Below, one piece after another: positions 1 through 8,765 of a stretch of DNA of 64,000 bases (positions within the stretch are counted from its first letter, which is position 1; each line of letters opens with the position of its first letter). The notes below the pieces were generated by a model. That model had not been told where the DNA came from and made no database searches. It saw only the letters and a program-made list of their open reading frames with translations. Source of the stretch: Nostoc sp. FACHB-892 (GTDB lineage Bacteria; Cyanobacteriota; Cyanobacteriia; Cyanobacteriales; Nostocaceae); NCBI RefSeq assembly GCF_014698795.1, contig NZ_JACJTR010000004.1, positions 248,001 to 312,000 of the forward strand. Direction: 5' to 3'. The translations under genes were made by a program, and so were the position numbers.

Positions 1-503
1 TTTTATTTAACAATAGATAACTTCATAAAAAGTGTATTAATATTAATAAATAAATATTGATAAATACGTGAGGCTACACAAGCATTATTTCCTAAATCAC
101 GTATGGTAAACAATACAAAAATACCTAGCCGATGACTAACGTACTATGGCTACAAGGTGGTGCTTGTTCTGGCAACACCATGTCATTTCTGTAGCTGCTA
201 TAGAATAAAAGTCAAACCTAAGGAACGGCGTGAAATTAAGCCAGGAATAAGGAAAAGGCTCAAGAATTAAACCTTAAATTAGAACAACCCCATTTACAGC
301 AATTTTTTCAAAATAAGCAAATCACAGTTTCATAAGAGAAATCGTCTGTATTGTAGTAGATGTGCTACCTATTAATTAGGTAGATATTCCTAAAAGGAGA
401 TGGGGTAACACGAAAGACTGTTAACTGTTAACGGGGTATCTCTCATCCCATCTTTAAAAAGAATGAATTTTCCTGACACCTTTTTACAAATCATTTAGGA
501 CTG
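1..503. other. AT-rich intergenic region at left edge
   Basis: No convincing gene is visible here. Both strands are interrupted by frequent stops and the sequence is AT-rich. It holds a perfect inverted repeat at 365-383 (CTACCTA, TTAAT, TAGGTAG) and, just after it, one copy of a palindromic repeat (391-453) that recurs in inverted orientation near 62.2 kb. The neighbouring small gene at 504-722 reads leftwards into this region, so the inverted repeats could act in its transcription termination, but neither is followed by a clear T-run on that strand. Confidence 0.5.
391..453 (+). repeat. Palindromic dispersed repeat, copy 1
   Basis: This stretch matches, with a small deletion in the middle, the reverse complement of 62227-62311. 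Shared blocks are the purine-rich start around AGGAGATGGG, the central CGAAAGACTGTTAACTGTTAA (here) versus the same block with a longer GTCAAC-rich middle (there), and the closing TCTCTCATCCCATCTT. The ends are roughly complementary (GATGGGGT versus ATCCCATC), so the RNA could fold. It is a short non-coding repeat of unknown origin. Confidence 0.6.
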
Positions 504-722
504 CTATACAGAATTGGTATCAGGCTCAAAATAATTCGTAGTTTGTGAATTATTCTGTTTTGGGTTCAAAGTAGATATACTGTGTTCTTCTAACTCCCAA
601 ATATCTTTTTTTTCTTGTTCTTGATCGACTAATAGCTGAAGATAATATGGTAATTTACATGGTTGTCTAATTAACCAAGGCTCTCCATCTAATAATTCTC
701 TTTCAATTTTCCCATCAAACAT
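504..722 (-). CDS. Small hypothetical protein
   Basis: A 72-residue, hydrophilic, acidic protein with no family I recognise. It has no signal peptide or membrane segment, and the second half is rich in Asn, Gln, Ser and Thr. The start is supported by a CCTCT on the plus strand (731-735), that is AGAGG on the coding strand, 8 bases before the ATG. It lies 54 bases downstream of the acyl-CoA-dehydrogenase-like gene on the same strand and could be the last member of that operon. It may still be a chance frame, so the call rests on the ribosome-binding site and the spacing only. Confidence 0.45.
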   Translation of the reverse strand: MFDGKIERELLDGEPWLIRQPCKLPYYLQLLVDQEQEKKDIWELEEHSISTLNPKQNNSQTTNYFEPDTNSV

Positions 723-776
723 CTGTTTTGCCTCTAGATAAAATACATAAATTAGATAATTTCTAATTTCACATTT

Positions 777-1964
777 TTAAGTTTGATTTTTTAATGCTGA
801 CTTGCCTAGAGAGAGACAAACTACATCATCTTGTGGTGTATGAATGCGACTACACAGCACATCTCGATAATGTCTTTCTAAAGGATTTTTTTTAGATAAT
901 CCCGGATTACCAATTAGTTTGAGTCCTATTTCTACAGCACGAATAGCGTTATTTGTAGCTAGATATTTTACTGTTTGTGCTTGTAAAGCAACTTTAGTGT
1001 CATATTCACCTTGATCAATGTCGTCCGCTAGGCTGTAGATTAATCGTTGATTAGCGTACAGCAAGGCTTCGATTTCACCAATAGCTGTTTGAAAGTTGGG
1101 CAAAGTTGCTAAACTAGTACCTAAGTTAGTAGGCGATCGCTCATTCAAATACTCAACTAACCAATCTCGTGCGGCTGTGGCTACTCCTTGATATAACGCA
1201 CTTAACCATAAACTACCACTTGCGAGTTTTAGGGGGTCTGGTGTTAACACAGCTTTAACAGGATGAATATCCAAAGCGTATTCTTGGGGAATCAAGACAT
1301 TTTCTAAAATCAGGTCGTGGCTACCTGTAGCCCTCATTCCTAAATGATCCCAAGTTTCCTCAATCTTCACACCAGGAAGGTCGCGCGGCACAAGAAAACT
1401 GCCTACTCTTGGTTCTTTCTCATCTGTGCGTGCCCAAACAACAAAATAACTTAAGATAGGACTGCCTGTAGTATATTGTTTATGGCCGGTTACCAGCCAA
1501 CCATTTTCTGTTTGCTGGGCAATAGTTGCAGGTAATCCCCCTCTGGCGGGTGTACCTAATTCTGGTTCTACACGAGCCGCATTGAGTAAAGCAATACCTG
1601 TGACTGACTCCCGACACAAGCGCTCATAAACTGCGGGATGCCAACGACGAGTCCGGGCGGCATTACTATGTTGTAAGTAGTGCATGGTCAACACTAAAGC
1701 CGTGGAAGCATCACCACTAGCTATCTTTTCAATTACTCTACAGATAGTCTTATAACTTACGTCTTGACCACCGAATTCTTGGGGAATGGTGAGACTTAAC
1801 AGCTGTGCTTGGTGGAGAGCTTGAAAATTCTCGAACGGAAAAGAACCGTTGCGATCGTGGATGGCTGCACGTATGGCAAAATCAGCCGCTAGCGACGCGA
1901 CAAGCTCAAATAAATCAGGAGAACATGCTGCTGTGGTAAGTTCTAAAACAGGTGATTGTGACAT
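777..1964 (-). CDS. Acyl-CoA dehydrogenase-like flavoenzyme (DszC/SfnC type)
   Basis: A 395-residue member of the acyl-CoA dehydrogenase fold. The N-terminal helical part carries the IPQEFGG motif near residue 60, the middle barrel has GHKQYTTGSP near residue 160 and RATGSHDLILENV near 210, and the C-terminal helical domain ends with HYRDVLCSRIHTPQDD. In this C-terminal form the family includes flavin-dependent monooxygenases such as DszC and SfnC, which use reduced FMN and oxygen on sulfur compounds, rather than true beta-oxidation enzymes. No acyl-CoA pathway genes are nearby, while sulfonate-type genes are, so a sulfur-oxidising or C-S-cleaving role is the better inference. The exact substrate cannot be read from the sequence. 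Confidence 0.8.
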   Translation of the reverse strand: MSQSPVLELTTAACSPDLFELVASLAADFAIRAAIHDRNGSFPFENFQALHQAQLLSLTIPQEFGGQDVSYKTICRVIEKIASGDASTALVLTMHYLQHSNAARTRRWHPAVYERLCRESVTGIALLNAARVEPELGTPARGGLPATIAQQTENGWLVTGHKQYTTGSPILSYFVVWARTDEKEPRVGSFLVPRDLPGVKIEETWDHLGMRATGSHDLILENVLIPQEYALDIHPVKAVLTPDPLKLASGSLWLSALYQGVATAARDWLVEYLNERSPTNLGTSLATLPNFQTAIGEIEALLYANQRLIYSLADDIDQGEYDTKVALQAQTVKYLATNNAIRAVEIGLKLIGNPGLSKKNPLERHYRDVLCSRIHTPQDDVVCLSLGKSALKNQT

Positions 1965-2079
1965 TTGACTCTCAACTTCTAACTTCTGGAGACACCGCTA
2001 ATTGCATTTGGCGATATCTTCATTAAAACTCCTATCCCATAGTTGCTTAACATCAACTTGTTGATTTTGGAGAATTGAT

Positions 2080-2796
2080 TTAAGGTACATTAGAGTATCC
2101 AGAGCGAAAAGATTTGATACTTTGTTGTTCTGGATGATACTGATTTCTCCAAATACTACCAGTATCATTTCCCATAACATGAATTGAGATAGATGGTGAA
2201 AATACTGTGGTAGCTTTCACAGAATGAATATCTCCATCAGGAGGCAACAAATGGTAAATTTCACCACGATTTACTTGATGCAAGCCAACAATTTCTAAAT
2301 CGGCAAATCCTTCTGTTTCACCCTTATCTAGGCGACGGTAGACAGTTTCTTCTTGTTTACCTTGATACAAACCTACAAGTCCCCAAGATAAATGGTCATG
2401 AACAGGAGTTATAGAATTAGGGGGAATTACTAAACTAAAAATAGTTAACGTAGACGCGTTGGCGTTCGCGTTCGCAAAGCGTCTCCCACAGGAGAAGCCT
2501 CTCCAAGAGTTGGGGCTTGTCGTTAGACATGGCTCTTGGGAACGATACAGCAACCATTGACCGATACCGCCACCTAAACCACCGTCAGGATTTGGTCGAG
2601 CAAAATTTTGTGGTAGCCAATTTTGTTTGTTGAGTAGGGCGGTAAAATAAGGTTTTAGAGCATTGAGGGTTTCTGCGCGATCGCCACTGGTACTAGCAAT
2701 AATTTCTTTAGCAGTAGCGACAAACTCAGATAGTTCAGGACTATCAACAAACCATTGGTCTGTTTCTAAGGGTTCGGGAATAGTTGTGTGAGACAT
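2080..2796 (-). CDS. Cysteine-dioxygenase-like cupin with repeat-derived insertion
   Basis: A 238-residue cupin resembling the cysteine dioxygenase type I family, iron enzymes that oxidise the thiol of cysteine or related small thiols to a sulfinate. Metal ligands are visible as H133 and H135 in the TPVHDH motif, with a third candidate H191 in DGDIHS. Residues 93-115 (roughly TSPNSW through NANAS) read like a translated cyanobacterial short palindromic repeat and interrupt the expected run from LLYRSQEP into LTIFSLVIP just before the metal site. The frame is kept, so the protein may still fold with an extra loop. It stands in the operon that runs from the AprA-like flavoprotein to the DszC-like enzyme. 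The assigned thiol substrate is inference. Confidence 0.8.
   Translation of the reverse strand: MSHTTIPEPLETDQWFVDSPELSEFVATAKEIIASTSGDRAETLNALKPYFTALLNKQNWLPQNFARPNPDGGLGGGIGQWLLYRSQEPCLTTSPNSWRGFSCGRRFANANANASTLTIFSLVIPPNSITPVHDHLSWGLVGLYQGKQEETVYRRLDKGETEGFADLEIVGLHQVNRGEIYHLLPPDGDIHSVKATTVFSPSISIHVMGNDTGSIWRNQYHPEQQSIKSFRSGYSNVP
2452..2520 (-). repeat. Short palindromic repeat inserted in-frame in the cupin gene
   Basis: On the plus strand the segment holds GCGTTCGCGTTCGC, AAAGCGTCTCCC and AGGAGAAGCCTCTCC, the composition and inverted symmetry of short interspersed repeats common in Nostoc-type genomes. It is GC-richer than the flanking gene and encodes a low-complexity Ala/Asn stretch. 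The exact borders are approximate, set by where cupin-like sequence stops and resumes. Confidence 0.65.
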
Positions 2797-3001
2797 AATA
2801 TTTTAGGTGGTTTAAGCCACTGTTACTATTTGTTGTTCTCGTCGCTGTACTACTTTTTTTACCAAGGGAATTATATCTCGGCCATAGGCGATCGCAGAAT
2901 CACCACGAATAGAAAACTCATAAACAGAGTTGTCAATAAAAAGCTACTGATTTTTTTGATCTGAACTGAGATAAAGGAATCATCGCAATAGTCCAAATGA
3001 A

Positions 3002-3949
3002 TTAATAACCTGCTGTTTGATCTACGAGGTTACGTAGAGGTCGACCTTGGCGATAACGTGTTAAATTATCCAGGAACAAAGCCAGCGATCGCTCTTTAGT
3101 TCTAGGAGAATGAGCAGAACAGTGGGGTGTAATAAAAACGTTGGGTAATAACCACAATGGGCTTTCTGCTGATAGTGGTTCTGTAAATACAGTATCTAAA
3201 GCAGCCCCGGCAATCTTACCTGCTTGTAATGCTTTTGTAAGTGCAGATTCATCCACAATTGCCCCACGAGCAATGTTAATTAAATAAGCATGAGAAGGCA
3301 TTAATTGGAATACTTCGTCATCAATCATGCCCTTAGTTTCCCATGTCAATGGTGTAGCAACTACAACATAATCAGCTTCGCTTAGTAATGGTTTCCACCC
3401 ATTAGCACCCACTACTTTTTCAAAATTAGGTAATGGTTGTGGGTGACGGCGACTGCCCAAAATACGCATCCCGAAAGCTTTAGCGCGGACAGCAATTTCT
3501 TGTCCGATTTCACCAGCACCGATAATTAATAAAGTTTTATCTAACAATTCTTCAATTTGAAAACCTCTTTGCCAACGGTGTTGAGTATGCAGTTTTTGTA
3601 ACCTTGGTAGTTGTTTGGCATAGGACAACATATAGCCAATCACAAATTCGGCAATAGGGATAGCATGAACTCCCGCCCCATTAGTCAAAATAAGATTACG
3701 TTCAATATATTTTGGTGTAATAATGTGATTGACACCCGCATTTGGTGCATGATGCCAACGCAATTGCCGTGCAGATGTAAGAATTCGTTGCAAAGTTGTT
3801 GGCTTGAGGAGAAACCAGCTATAGTAAACTTCGGCATCTGTAGCATCACCATCTAAGTTGCCTTCGCTATCCACACGTACAACTACCACATCATCTGGTA
3901 ATTTTGGTTCTAGTTCAGCCGCCACCTCTATTGGGATAATGAGTTTCAT
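3002..3949 (-). CDS. D-2-hydroxyacid dehydrogenase (NAD-dependent)
   Basis: A 315-residue protein of the D-isomer 2-hydroxyacid dehydrogenase family (phosphoglycerate dehydrogenase, glyoxylate reductase relatives). The Rossmann motif GAGEIGQEI lies near residue 145. The family's catalytic triad is represented by Arg in NIARGAIVDE, a Glu in FTEPLSAE and His in FITPHCSAH. The length fits a minimal two-domain enzyme without an ACT domain. Such enzymes interconvert 2-hydroxyacids and 2-oxoacids; in this operon it might handle the carbon product left after desulfonation (for example a sulfolactate-like or hydroxyacid substrate), which is inference. It lies between the binding protein and the cupin gene, all on the same strand. 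Confidence 0.85.
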   Translation of the reverse strand: MKLIIPIEVAAELEPKLPDDVVVVRVDSEGNLDGDATDAEVYYSWFLLKPTTLQRILTSARQLRWHHAPNAGVNHIITPKYIERNLILTNGAGVHAIPIAEFVIGYMLSYAKQLPRLQKLHTQHRWQRGFQIEELLDKTLLIIGAGEIGQEIAVRAKAFGMRILGSRRHPQPLPNFEKVVGANGWKPLLSEADYVVVATPLTWETKGMIDDEVFQLMPSHAYLINIARGAIVDESALTKALQAGKIAGAALDTVFTEPLSAESPLWLLPNVFITPHCSAHSPRTKERSLALFLDNLTRYRQGRPLRNLVDQTAGY

Positions 3950-4098
3950 CGTTGATAACTCCCTTAATTATTTTTGTACTTACGGACATCCAAAAATTAA
4001 ACTACTTAATTGCTGCGTCCAATACGACTGTCCGATTTTTTCTCCCCCTGCTTCCTCTGCTCACCAAAGCGATTGATTATTTTTTATTTGGAAGCCCC

Positions 4099-5097
4099 TT
4101 ACGGCACAATCCAATCAGTTAATAGAAAATCCGATTTAGCTAATTTCTGCGACACTAAAAACTGCTTTGTGCCTTCTAAAAGTTGCTGTCCTTGCGTTGG
4201 TACAGCTTCTTTAGGAAATTGTTTGATAGGATAAGAAACTTTAACCACATTAAGGGGATATCCAGAAGCTTGAGCATGAAATTTATAGTAAGCTTCTGAA
4301 TTAGCCTGGATATCTTGCACCGCAGCCTGTTTAATTTGATTCCATTTTTGCGGTAAATTTGGATGTTTAGTGAGAAAAGCTTCTGTAGCCACAGCCACAC
4401 TCGTTCCCCGTAAATCTGGATGGTTGATTGCTTCATCAATTACCATGTAGCCTTTAGCTTGCAAAAGTGGCCCTGCACCGGCGGCGGCAGCAATAGCAGC
4501 AACATCACCTCGTTCTAAGGCTGCTTCTGCTTCGCTAGTCAGTAAATGAACCACAGTTACTTGTTCGGCAATACCATGTTTGTGTAGTAATCCGATTAAG
4601 TAGCGATGCATATATGATCCTCTGGCTGTCGCTACTTTTTGTCCTTTGAGTTCTGCTATTGAACGAGGGCCATTTTCTTTGGCCAATAACCAAGCATTCA
4701 TCCCCACTTGTTCCTGACTAATTAAGCGGGTAGGAATTCCTTGAGATTTAGCAACTAATGCAGGTGTATCGCCATAAATACCAACATCTATTGCTCCAGC
4801 TACTAAAGCTTCGTTGAGGTTGGGGCCATTGGGAAAACTCAATGTCTTCACCTCTGTAATACCCAATTTTTCTAATCCTGGTAAGAATTTATGATGATAC
4901 ATTGCCCAACCAGTCGGGCCTGTAGGAACTTGACTTTTGCTGGTACTAATAAAACCCAGACGCAGAGTGCTAGTAGTTTGTTTGACTTCCCCACTGGAAT
5001 TTTCTACTGCTTGAGAACTACAAGCAGTATTAAGGAGTAAGAGAAATAATGTAGCGAGGGTGGATAACTTAGGAATATAACGAGTAGAAATAATCAT
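4099..5097 (-). CDS. Sulfonate-type ABC transporter substrate-binding lipoprotein
   Basis: A periplasmic binding protein of the SsuA/TauA/NMT1-like class, 332 residues from the ATG at 5097. An upstream TTG at 5106 in the same frame is also possible, but the ATG gives a normal signal. The N-terminus has a charged start, a hydrophobic stretch and a lipobox ending LLNTAC, so the mature protein is probably a lipoprotein. The body has the family's GPNLNEALVAGAIDVGIYGDTPALVAKSQG region and KGQKVATARGS. It lies 65 bases downstream of the ferredoxin gene. No permease or ATPase gene is adjacent; the only such genes in the window are SsuB and SsuC 50 kb away. The ligand is not readable from sequence. 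Confidence 0.88.
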   Translation of the reverse strand: MIISTRYIPKLSTLATLFLLLLNTACSSQAVENSSGEVKQTTSTLRLGFISTSKSQVPTGPTGWAMYHHKFLPGLEKLGITEVKTLSFPNGPNLNEALVAGAIDVGIYGDTPALVAKSQGIPTRLISQEQVGMNAWLLAKENGPRSIAELKGQKVATARGSYMHRYLIGLLHKHGIAEQVTVVHLLTSEAEAALERGDVAAIAAAAGAGPLLQAKGYMVIDEAINHPDLRGTSVAVATEAFLTKHPNLPQKWNQIKQAAVQDIQANSEAYYKFHAQASGYPLNVVKVSYPIKQFPKEAVPTQGQQLLEGTKQFLVSQKLAKSDFLLTDWIVP

Positions 5098-5171
5098 GGT
5101 AAACAAACTATAAAACTAGAAAATTAAAATATAGAGACACGATATTACGCATCTCTATCAAAGTTGCTAGA

Positions 5172-5501
5172 TTATTTCATCTGTTTGAGAATTTGGGCAG
5201 TCGAATCTTGTTTAGCTGTAGTAGTGCGATCGCCTCCCCAGCCAATATTTTCGCGGTAACTTCCCAAAAATCCCGCTTTTTTAAGTGACTCTTCGTCTAT
5301 CTCTGCCAGGGGTTCAACTTCGGGGGCGACATATAACGCATCAACTGGACAGTACAATTCGCACATAAAACAAGTTTGACAGTCGCTTTGTCTGGCAATG
5401 GTAGGCGGCGCATCAGGTACTTTATCAAACACATTAGTCGGGCAAACCTTGACGCAGATATTACATTCAATGCACCGCGACTCGCTGACTAATTCAATCA
5501 T
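5172..5501 (-). CDS. AprB-like ferredoxin with two 4Fe-4S clusters (copy 1)
   Basis: A 109-residue ferredoxin with two classic cluster motifs, CIECNICVKVCP near residue 10 and CQTCFMCELYCP near residue 42, each C-x2-C-x2-C-x3-CP. A C-terminal tail of about 50 residues follows. This layout resembles AprB, the electron-transfer subunit of adenylylsulfate reductase. It lies 40 bases downstream of the AprA-like flavoprotein, the same order as at 29.6-31.6 kb, so the two proteins almost certainly form a complex. Sulfate-respiring metabolism is not expected in a cyanobacterium, so the pair probably acts on an organosulfur or other oxyanion substrate; that is inference. Confidence 0.9.
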   Translation of the reverse strand: MIELVSESRCIECNICVKVCPTNVFDKVPDAPPTIARQSDCQTCFMCELYCPVDALYVAPEVEPLAEIDEESLKKAGFLGSYRENIGWGGDRTTTAKQDSTAQILKQMK

Positions 5502-5541
5502 GGTAATTTTAGATTTTGGATTTTAGATTGAAGACAAGAGA

Positions 5542-7173
5542 TCAAGAAGATGCTATTGCCAGTTCTTTCTCACTCTTCAGCCCTTCTGGTATCACCCAAA
5601 CTTGATCTAAACCGCCACTAATTAAATGATGTTGCTGTTTTTGATCTAATTCTGGGTAATCCAAATGCCTATGCATTCCCCGCGTTTCTTTACGTTCCAA
5701 GGCACTGCTATACATCCATCGGGCTGTAGCTACCATTGCAGCAGCTTCCCTAGTGCGGAGAATATTGTGATTATCTGGTGCTTGACTGGTGCGTATTTCT
5801 TGCCAGAGAGAATTTAATCTCTGCAATGAAGCTGTCAACCCTTCTTGAGTGCGGAAATAATTGCGATCGTAGGGGAATACTTCTGCTTGGGTAGCTTGGA
5901 TAACTTCTGCACTATTAATTTGGCGTTGACTACCAGATGTAAATCCTACCCCACCCACAGCTTCAACTTGGCGTTGGTTCGCTTGCTTTCCTAAATCAAG
6001 AGAGTAGGTTGCTGCATAATGTCCCGCCCAGTATCCTGAAGACAATGCCCAAGCAGCATTGTGACTACCACCACCTGTAAATCCGCCACAAATCAATTCT
6101 CTTGTGGCTGCATCTCCAGCTGCATAAAGTCCAGGTACAGAAGTAGCACAAGTATAATCATTAATCTGAATGCCACCCGTACCACGCACAGTCCCTTCTA
6201 AACGTAAAGTTACAGGAAAGCGCTGTGTAAATGGATCAATACCGGCACGATCAAAAGGTAAGAAGAAGTTGGGTTGTGCTAAACGCATATTCACCCGCAT
6301 CTCTTCTGTGGCTTTGTCGATGATGGCGTAAACTGGCTGTGTTAATAAAGTTTGAGCAATTACAGAACGCCCCCTTTGTGAACCTGCATTCGGGATTGGC
6401 GTACCATCTTCGTATGTGAAAGTTGCCCAATTGTAAAATAAAGTTTTGGTGACGGATGAAAAAGCAGGTGCGATGCCGTAGGCGTTGGAAAACTCCATCC
6501 CCGACAATTCGGCACCCGCTTCGACTGCCATTAAGTATCCATCCCCGGTCAATACATTGCAACCCAGTGCTTTGCTTAAAAAAGCACAGCCCCCAGTGGC
6601 AATGATTACAGTATGCGATCGCACAACCCATTTTGTACCAGTCTGACGGTTAACTCCCGTCGCTCCTGCTACTGCACCTTCTGCATCTACCAATAACTGC
6701 AAAGCCGGACTGTGGTCTAAAATTTTCACCCCTGCCCGTTTAATTTGCTTCCGCATCAGGCGCATATATTCTGGGCCTTGGAGACTGCGTCGATAGGGTC
6801 TACCCTCGTCATCTACAGGAAAAGGATAACCCCACTCAGCAAGTAGGTTAACGTTCGCAAAAGTCTGATCCAGCACTCGTTGCATCCAATCCCGGCTGGA
6901 TAAAAAACCTCCTAATGCTTCCCGACTGGCCATTGCTGTTTCCCGACTATCAGGATCGGGTGGTACATACCACACACCATTACCTGATGCTGCTGCACAA
7001 CCACTCGTACCACAATAGCCCTTATCGACTAAAACCACTCGCGCACCAGCAGAAGCTGCACTCCAAGCAGCCCAAGTACCTGCTGGGCCACCACCAATCA
7101 CCAGCACATCACCAAGCAAGGTCTGGTCAAAATCGTTGTCAGATGAATTCCTAGAATACAGGTTATTACTCAT
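5542..7173 (-). CDS. AprA-like FAD-dependent oxidoreductase (copy 1)
   Basis: A 543-residue flavoprotein of the fumarate reductase / succinate dehydrogenase / AprA superfamily. The ATG at 7173 follows directly on an in-frame TTG. The FAD-binding dinucleotide motif GGGPAGTWAAW lies near residue 29, followed by VLVDKG and the SGCAAASGNG segment; the second FAD contact is VPGLYAAGDAA near residue 360. Its C-terminal helical domain carries the RWMYSSALERKETRG motif typical of this family, where an Arg acts as proton shuttle. It heads a minus-strand operon with the ferredoxin, binding protein, hydroxyacid dehydrogenase, cupin and DszC-like genes. It is closely similar in sequence to the protein at 29583-31280. 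The substrate is unknown; a sulfur-containing acid is the contextual guess. Confidence 0.88.
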   Translation of the reverse strand: MSNNLYSRNSSDNDFDQTLLGDVLVIGGGPAGTWAAWSAASAGARVVLVDKGYCGTSGCAAASGNGVWYVPPDPDSRETAMASREALGGFLSSRDWMQRVLDQTFANVNLLAEWGYPFPVDDEGRPYRRSLQGPEYMRLMRKQIKRAGVKILDHSPALQLLVDAEGAVAGATGVNRQTGTKWVVRSHTVIIATGGCAFLSKALGCNVLTGDGYLMAVEAGAELSGMEFSNAYGIAPAFSSVTKTLFYNWATFTYEDGTPIPNAGSQRGRSVIAQTLLTQPVYAIIDKATEEMRVNMRLAQPNFFLPFDRAGIDPFTQRFPVTLRLEGTVRGTGGIQINDYTCATSVPGLYAAGDAATRELICGGFTGGGSHNAAWALSSGYWAGHYAATYSLDLGKQANQRQVEAVGGVGFTSGSQRQINSAEVIQATQAEVFPYDRNYFRTQEGLTASLQRLNSLWQEIRTSQAPDNHNILRTREAAAMVATARWMYSSALERKETRGMHRHLDYPELDQKQQHHLISGGLDQVWVIPEGLKSEKELAIASS

Positions 7174-7349
7174 CAAATCCCTCGCTGAAATATCAATGCT
7201 TGCATGAACATAAAAACCTTTGTGACAAGACAGTTACAATACTTACTGCTAAACGCAAACTTGAACGTTAGATGCAATAGACCAACAACCAAACCAAATA
7301 GCTTGTTGAGCTAAAGTCATCAGTATATTGGCTTCTCAAATACTAATTC

Positions 7350-7375
7350 TACTAATTGTCGATCGATTTAGTGTA
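7350..7375. promoter_or_regulatory. 26-base inverted-repeat element, weak left half
   Basis: TACTAATT, then GTCGATCGAT, then TTAGTGTA. The spacer carries the conserved ATCGA core and the right half matches 6 of 8 consensus positions, but the left half only keeps TAC. It lies 174 bases upstream of the AprA-like copy 1 start codon. Confidence 0.4.
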
Positions 7376-7446
7376 TTTTCGATAAAGAAAGCTTTGCATA
7401 CTTTTTCTAAAAAATCAAGAAGATATATAAAATTATTAGAAAACTA

Positions 7447-7678
7447 AGGCAATTTTCGTTAATAAATCTACCGCCACCGTTGGTTTCGACACTTCTCTAC
7501 CAGAGGCTGCGCCCGAAGCGTAGCTATGCCGCAGGCTTTACGACAGGCTACTTCGACTGCGCTCAGTTAACTAAAAAATCGAGAGTTGAGCGTACCCCTC
7601 CGGGGAAGCAAGCTACGCGTAGCGTCTTGCAGAGAAGTCGAAACTCGTCAACCTGAATATATTCTTTGTGAGAAATCA
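7447..7678 (+). repeat. Long intergenic repeat, copy A (232 bp)
   Basis: This block matches 31646-31927 over its whole length, with two extra segments in the other copy. Both start with GGCAATTTTCGTTAATAAAT (or one base different), share GTTGGTTTCGACACTTCTCT, TATGCCGCAGRCTTTACGAC, ACTTCGACTGCGCTCAG, GTACCCCTCCGGGGAAGCAA and AGCTACGCGTAGCGTC, and end ATATTCTTTGTGAGAAATCA or one base different. Inner palindromes such as CCCCTCCGGGG and CTACGCGTAG give it folding potential. It has no gene and looks like a non-autonomous mobile repeat. Confidence 0.8.
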
Positions 7679-7679
7679 C

Positions 7680-8720
7680 CTAAGGTGCAGGATTAGGATA
7701 ACGCGTGTGAACTGCATCTAATTCTGCTAAAATCTCTGGGTCAATAATTACATTCACACTATCAATGTTTTCTTGTAATTGTTCCAGTGTTGTAGCACCG
7801 ATAATGGTACTGCTGACAAACCAACGACTCTCTACAAAAGCCAAAGCTAATTGAGCAGGTTTTAAATTATATTTCCTAGCAATTTCTACATAAGCTGCTA
7901 CAGCGTCATTCACATTTGGTTTGAGATAGCGTTGTCCAAAACTCGAAAATAAAGTGATTCTTGTATCTTCTTTTGGCCTACCTTGTACATACTTCCCAGA
8001 TAATAAACCAAATCCTAAAGGGCTATAAGCTAACAAACCAACATTAGTATGACGGGAAACTTCTGCTAAAGCCGAATCAAATATTCGATTGAGTAAATTG
8101 TAAGCATTTTGAATCGAAACAACTTTGGGTAATCCTAATTGTTGCGCCACACGTACAAATTCACTAACTCCCCAAGGAGTCTCGTTACTCAAACCTACAT
8201 AGCGAATTTTTCCAGCTTTGATAACATCTGCAAATACTTCTAATTGTTCAGAGATGGGAACAGTTTCTCTTTCAAATTCAGGATTATACGCTGTTTGTCC
8301 AAAAGTGGGAACATAACGATCAGGCCAATGAATCTGATACAAGTCTATATAATCTGTTTTTAATCGCTGAAGACTATCATCAACTGCCTGCTTAATATTA
8401 TCACGGTCAATTTTGATATTTCCCCCCCGTAGCCATTTAAAAGGACGACCGGGCCCAGCAATTTTGGTGGCAACTATCAAGTTTTCACGCTGTTGCTTTT
8501 GTAGCCATTCCCCAATATAAGCTTCTGTTGTACCTTGAGTTTCACCACGTGGTGGTACTGGGTACATTTCGGCAGCATCAATGAAATTCACTCCTTGAGA
8601 AACAGCATAGTCTAGTTGCTGATGCGCTTCTTCAATAGTATTTTGATGTCCATAAGTCATAGTTCCCAGACAAATTTCGGAAACTTTTAGGTCACTTTCA
8701 CCAAGTTGCTTGTATTTCAT
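7680..8720 (-). CDS. Aldo/keto reductase
   Basis: A 346-residue NADPH-dependent aldo/keto reductase, of the length usual for the Tas/YhdN-type branch. The family signature GTMTYGHQNT is near residue 19, the catalytic Asp-Tyr pair appears as FIDAAEMYPV near residue 47, the catalytic Lys in VATKIAGPG near 85 and the His in YQIHWPDRY near 129. The C-terminal IIGATTLEQLQENIDS motif binds the cofactor phosphate. It reduces aldehydes or ketones. A copy of the 26-base promoter element lies 45 bases upstream of its ATG, linking it to the sulfur gene set. A second aldo/keto reductase stands at 17.7 kb. Confidence 0.9.
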   Translation of the reverse strand: MKYKQLGESDLKVSEICLGTMTYGHQNTIEEAHQQLDYAVSQGVNFIDAAEMYPVPPRGETQGTTEAYIGEWLQKQQRENLIVATKIAGPGRPFKWLRGGNIKIDRDNIKQAVDDSLQRLKTDYIDLYQIHWPDRYVPTFGQTAYNPEFERETVPISEQLEVFADVIKAGKIRYVGLSNETPWGVSEFVRVAQQLGLPKVVSIQNAYNLLNRIFDSALAEVSRHTNVGLLAYSPLGFGLLSGKYVQGRPKEDTRITLFSSFGQRYLKPNVNDAVAAYVEIARKYNLKPAQLALAFVESRWFVSSTIIGATTLEQLQENIDSVNVIIDPEILAELDAVHTRYPNPAP

Positions 8721-8765
8721 ATCTTTGAATAATTGATCTGATTAGCTATGCTACAAATCTTAAAA

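Larger units (their letters stand above)
7174..7679. other. Intergenic region with promoter element and long repeat
   Basis: The region separates the minus-strand AprA-like operon from the aldo/keto reductase gene, also on the minus strand. It contains a divergent copy of the 26-base inverted-repeat promoter element (7350-7375) and then a 232-base palindrome-rich repeat (7447-7678) that ends directly at the stop codon of the aldo/keto reductase. No coding frame of note was seen. Confidence 0.6.

Noticed and set aside
1998..2180. 60-residue minus-strand frame overlapping the cupin gene end
   Set aside because: It overlaps the C-terminus of the cupin gene in another frame, and the cupin's own ending (FRSGYSNVP) looks natural. 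I see no evidence of a frameshift that would join the two.
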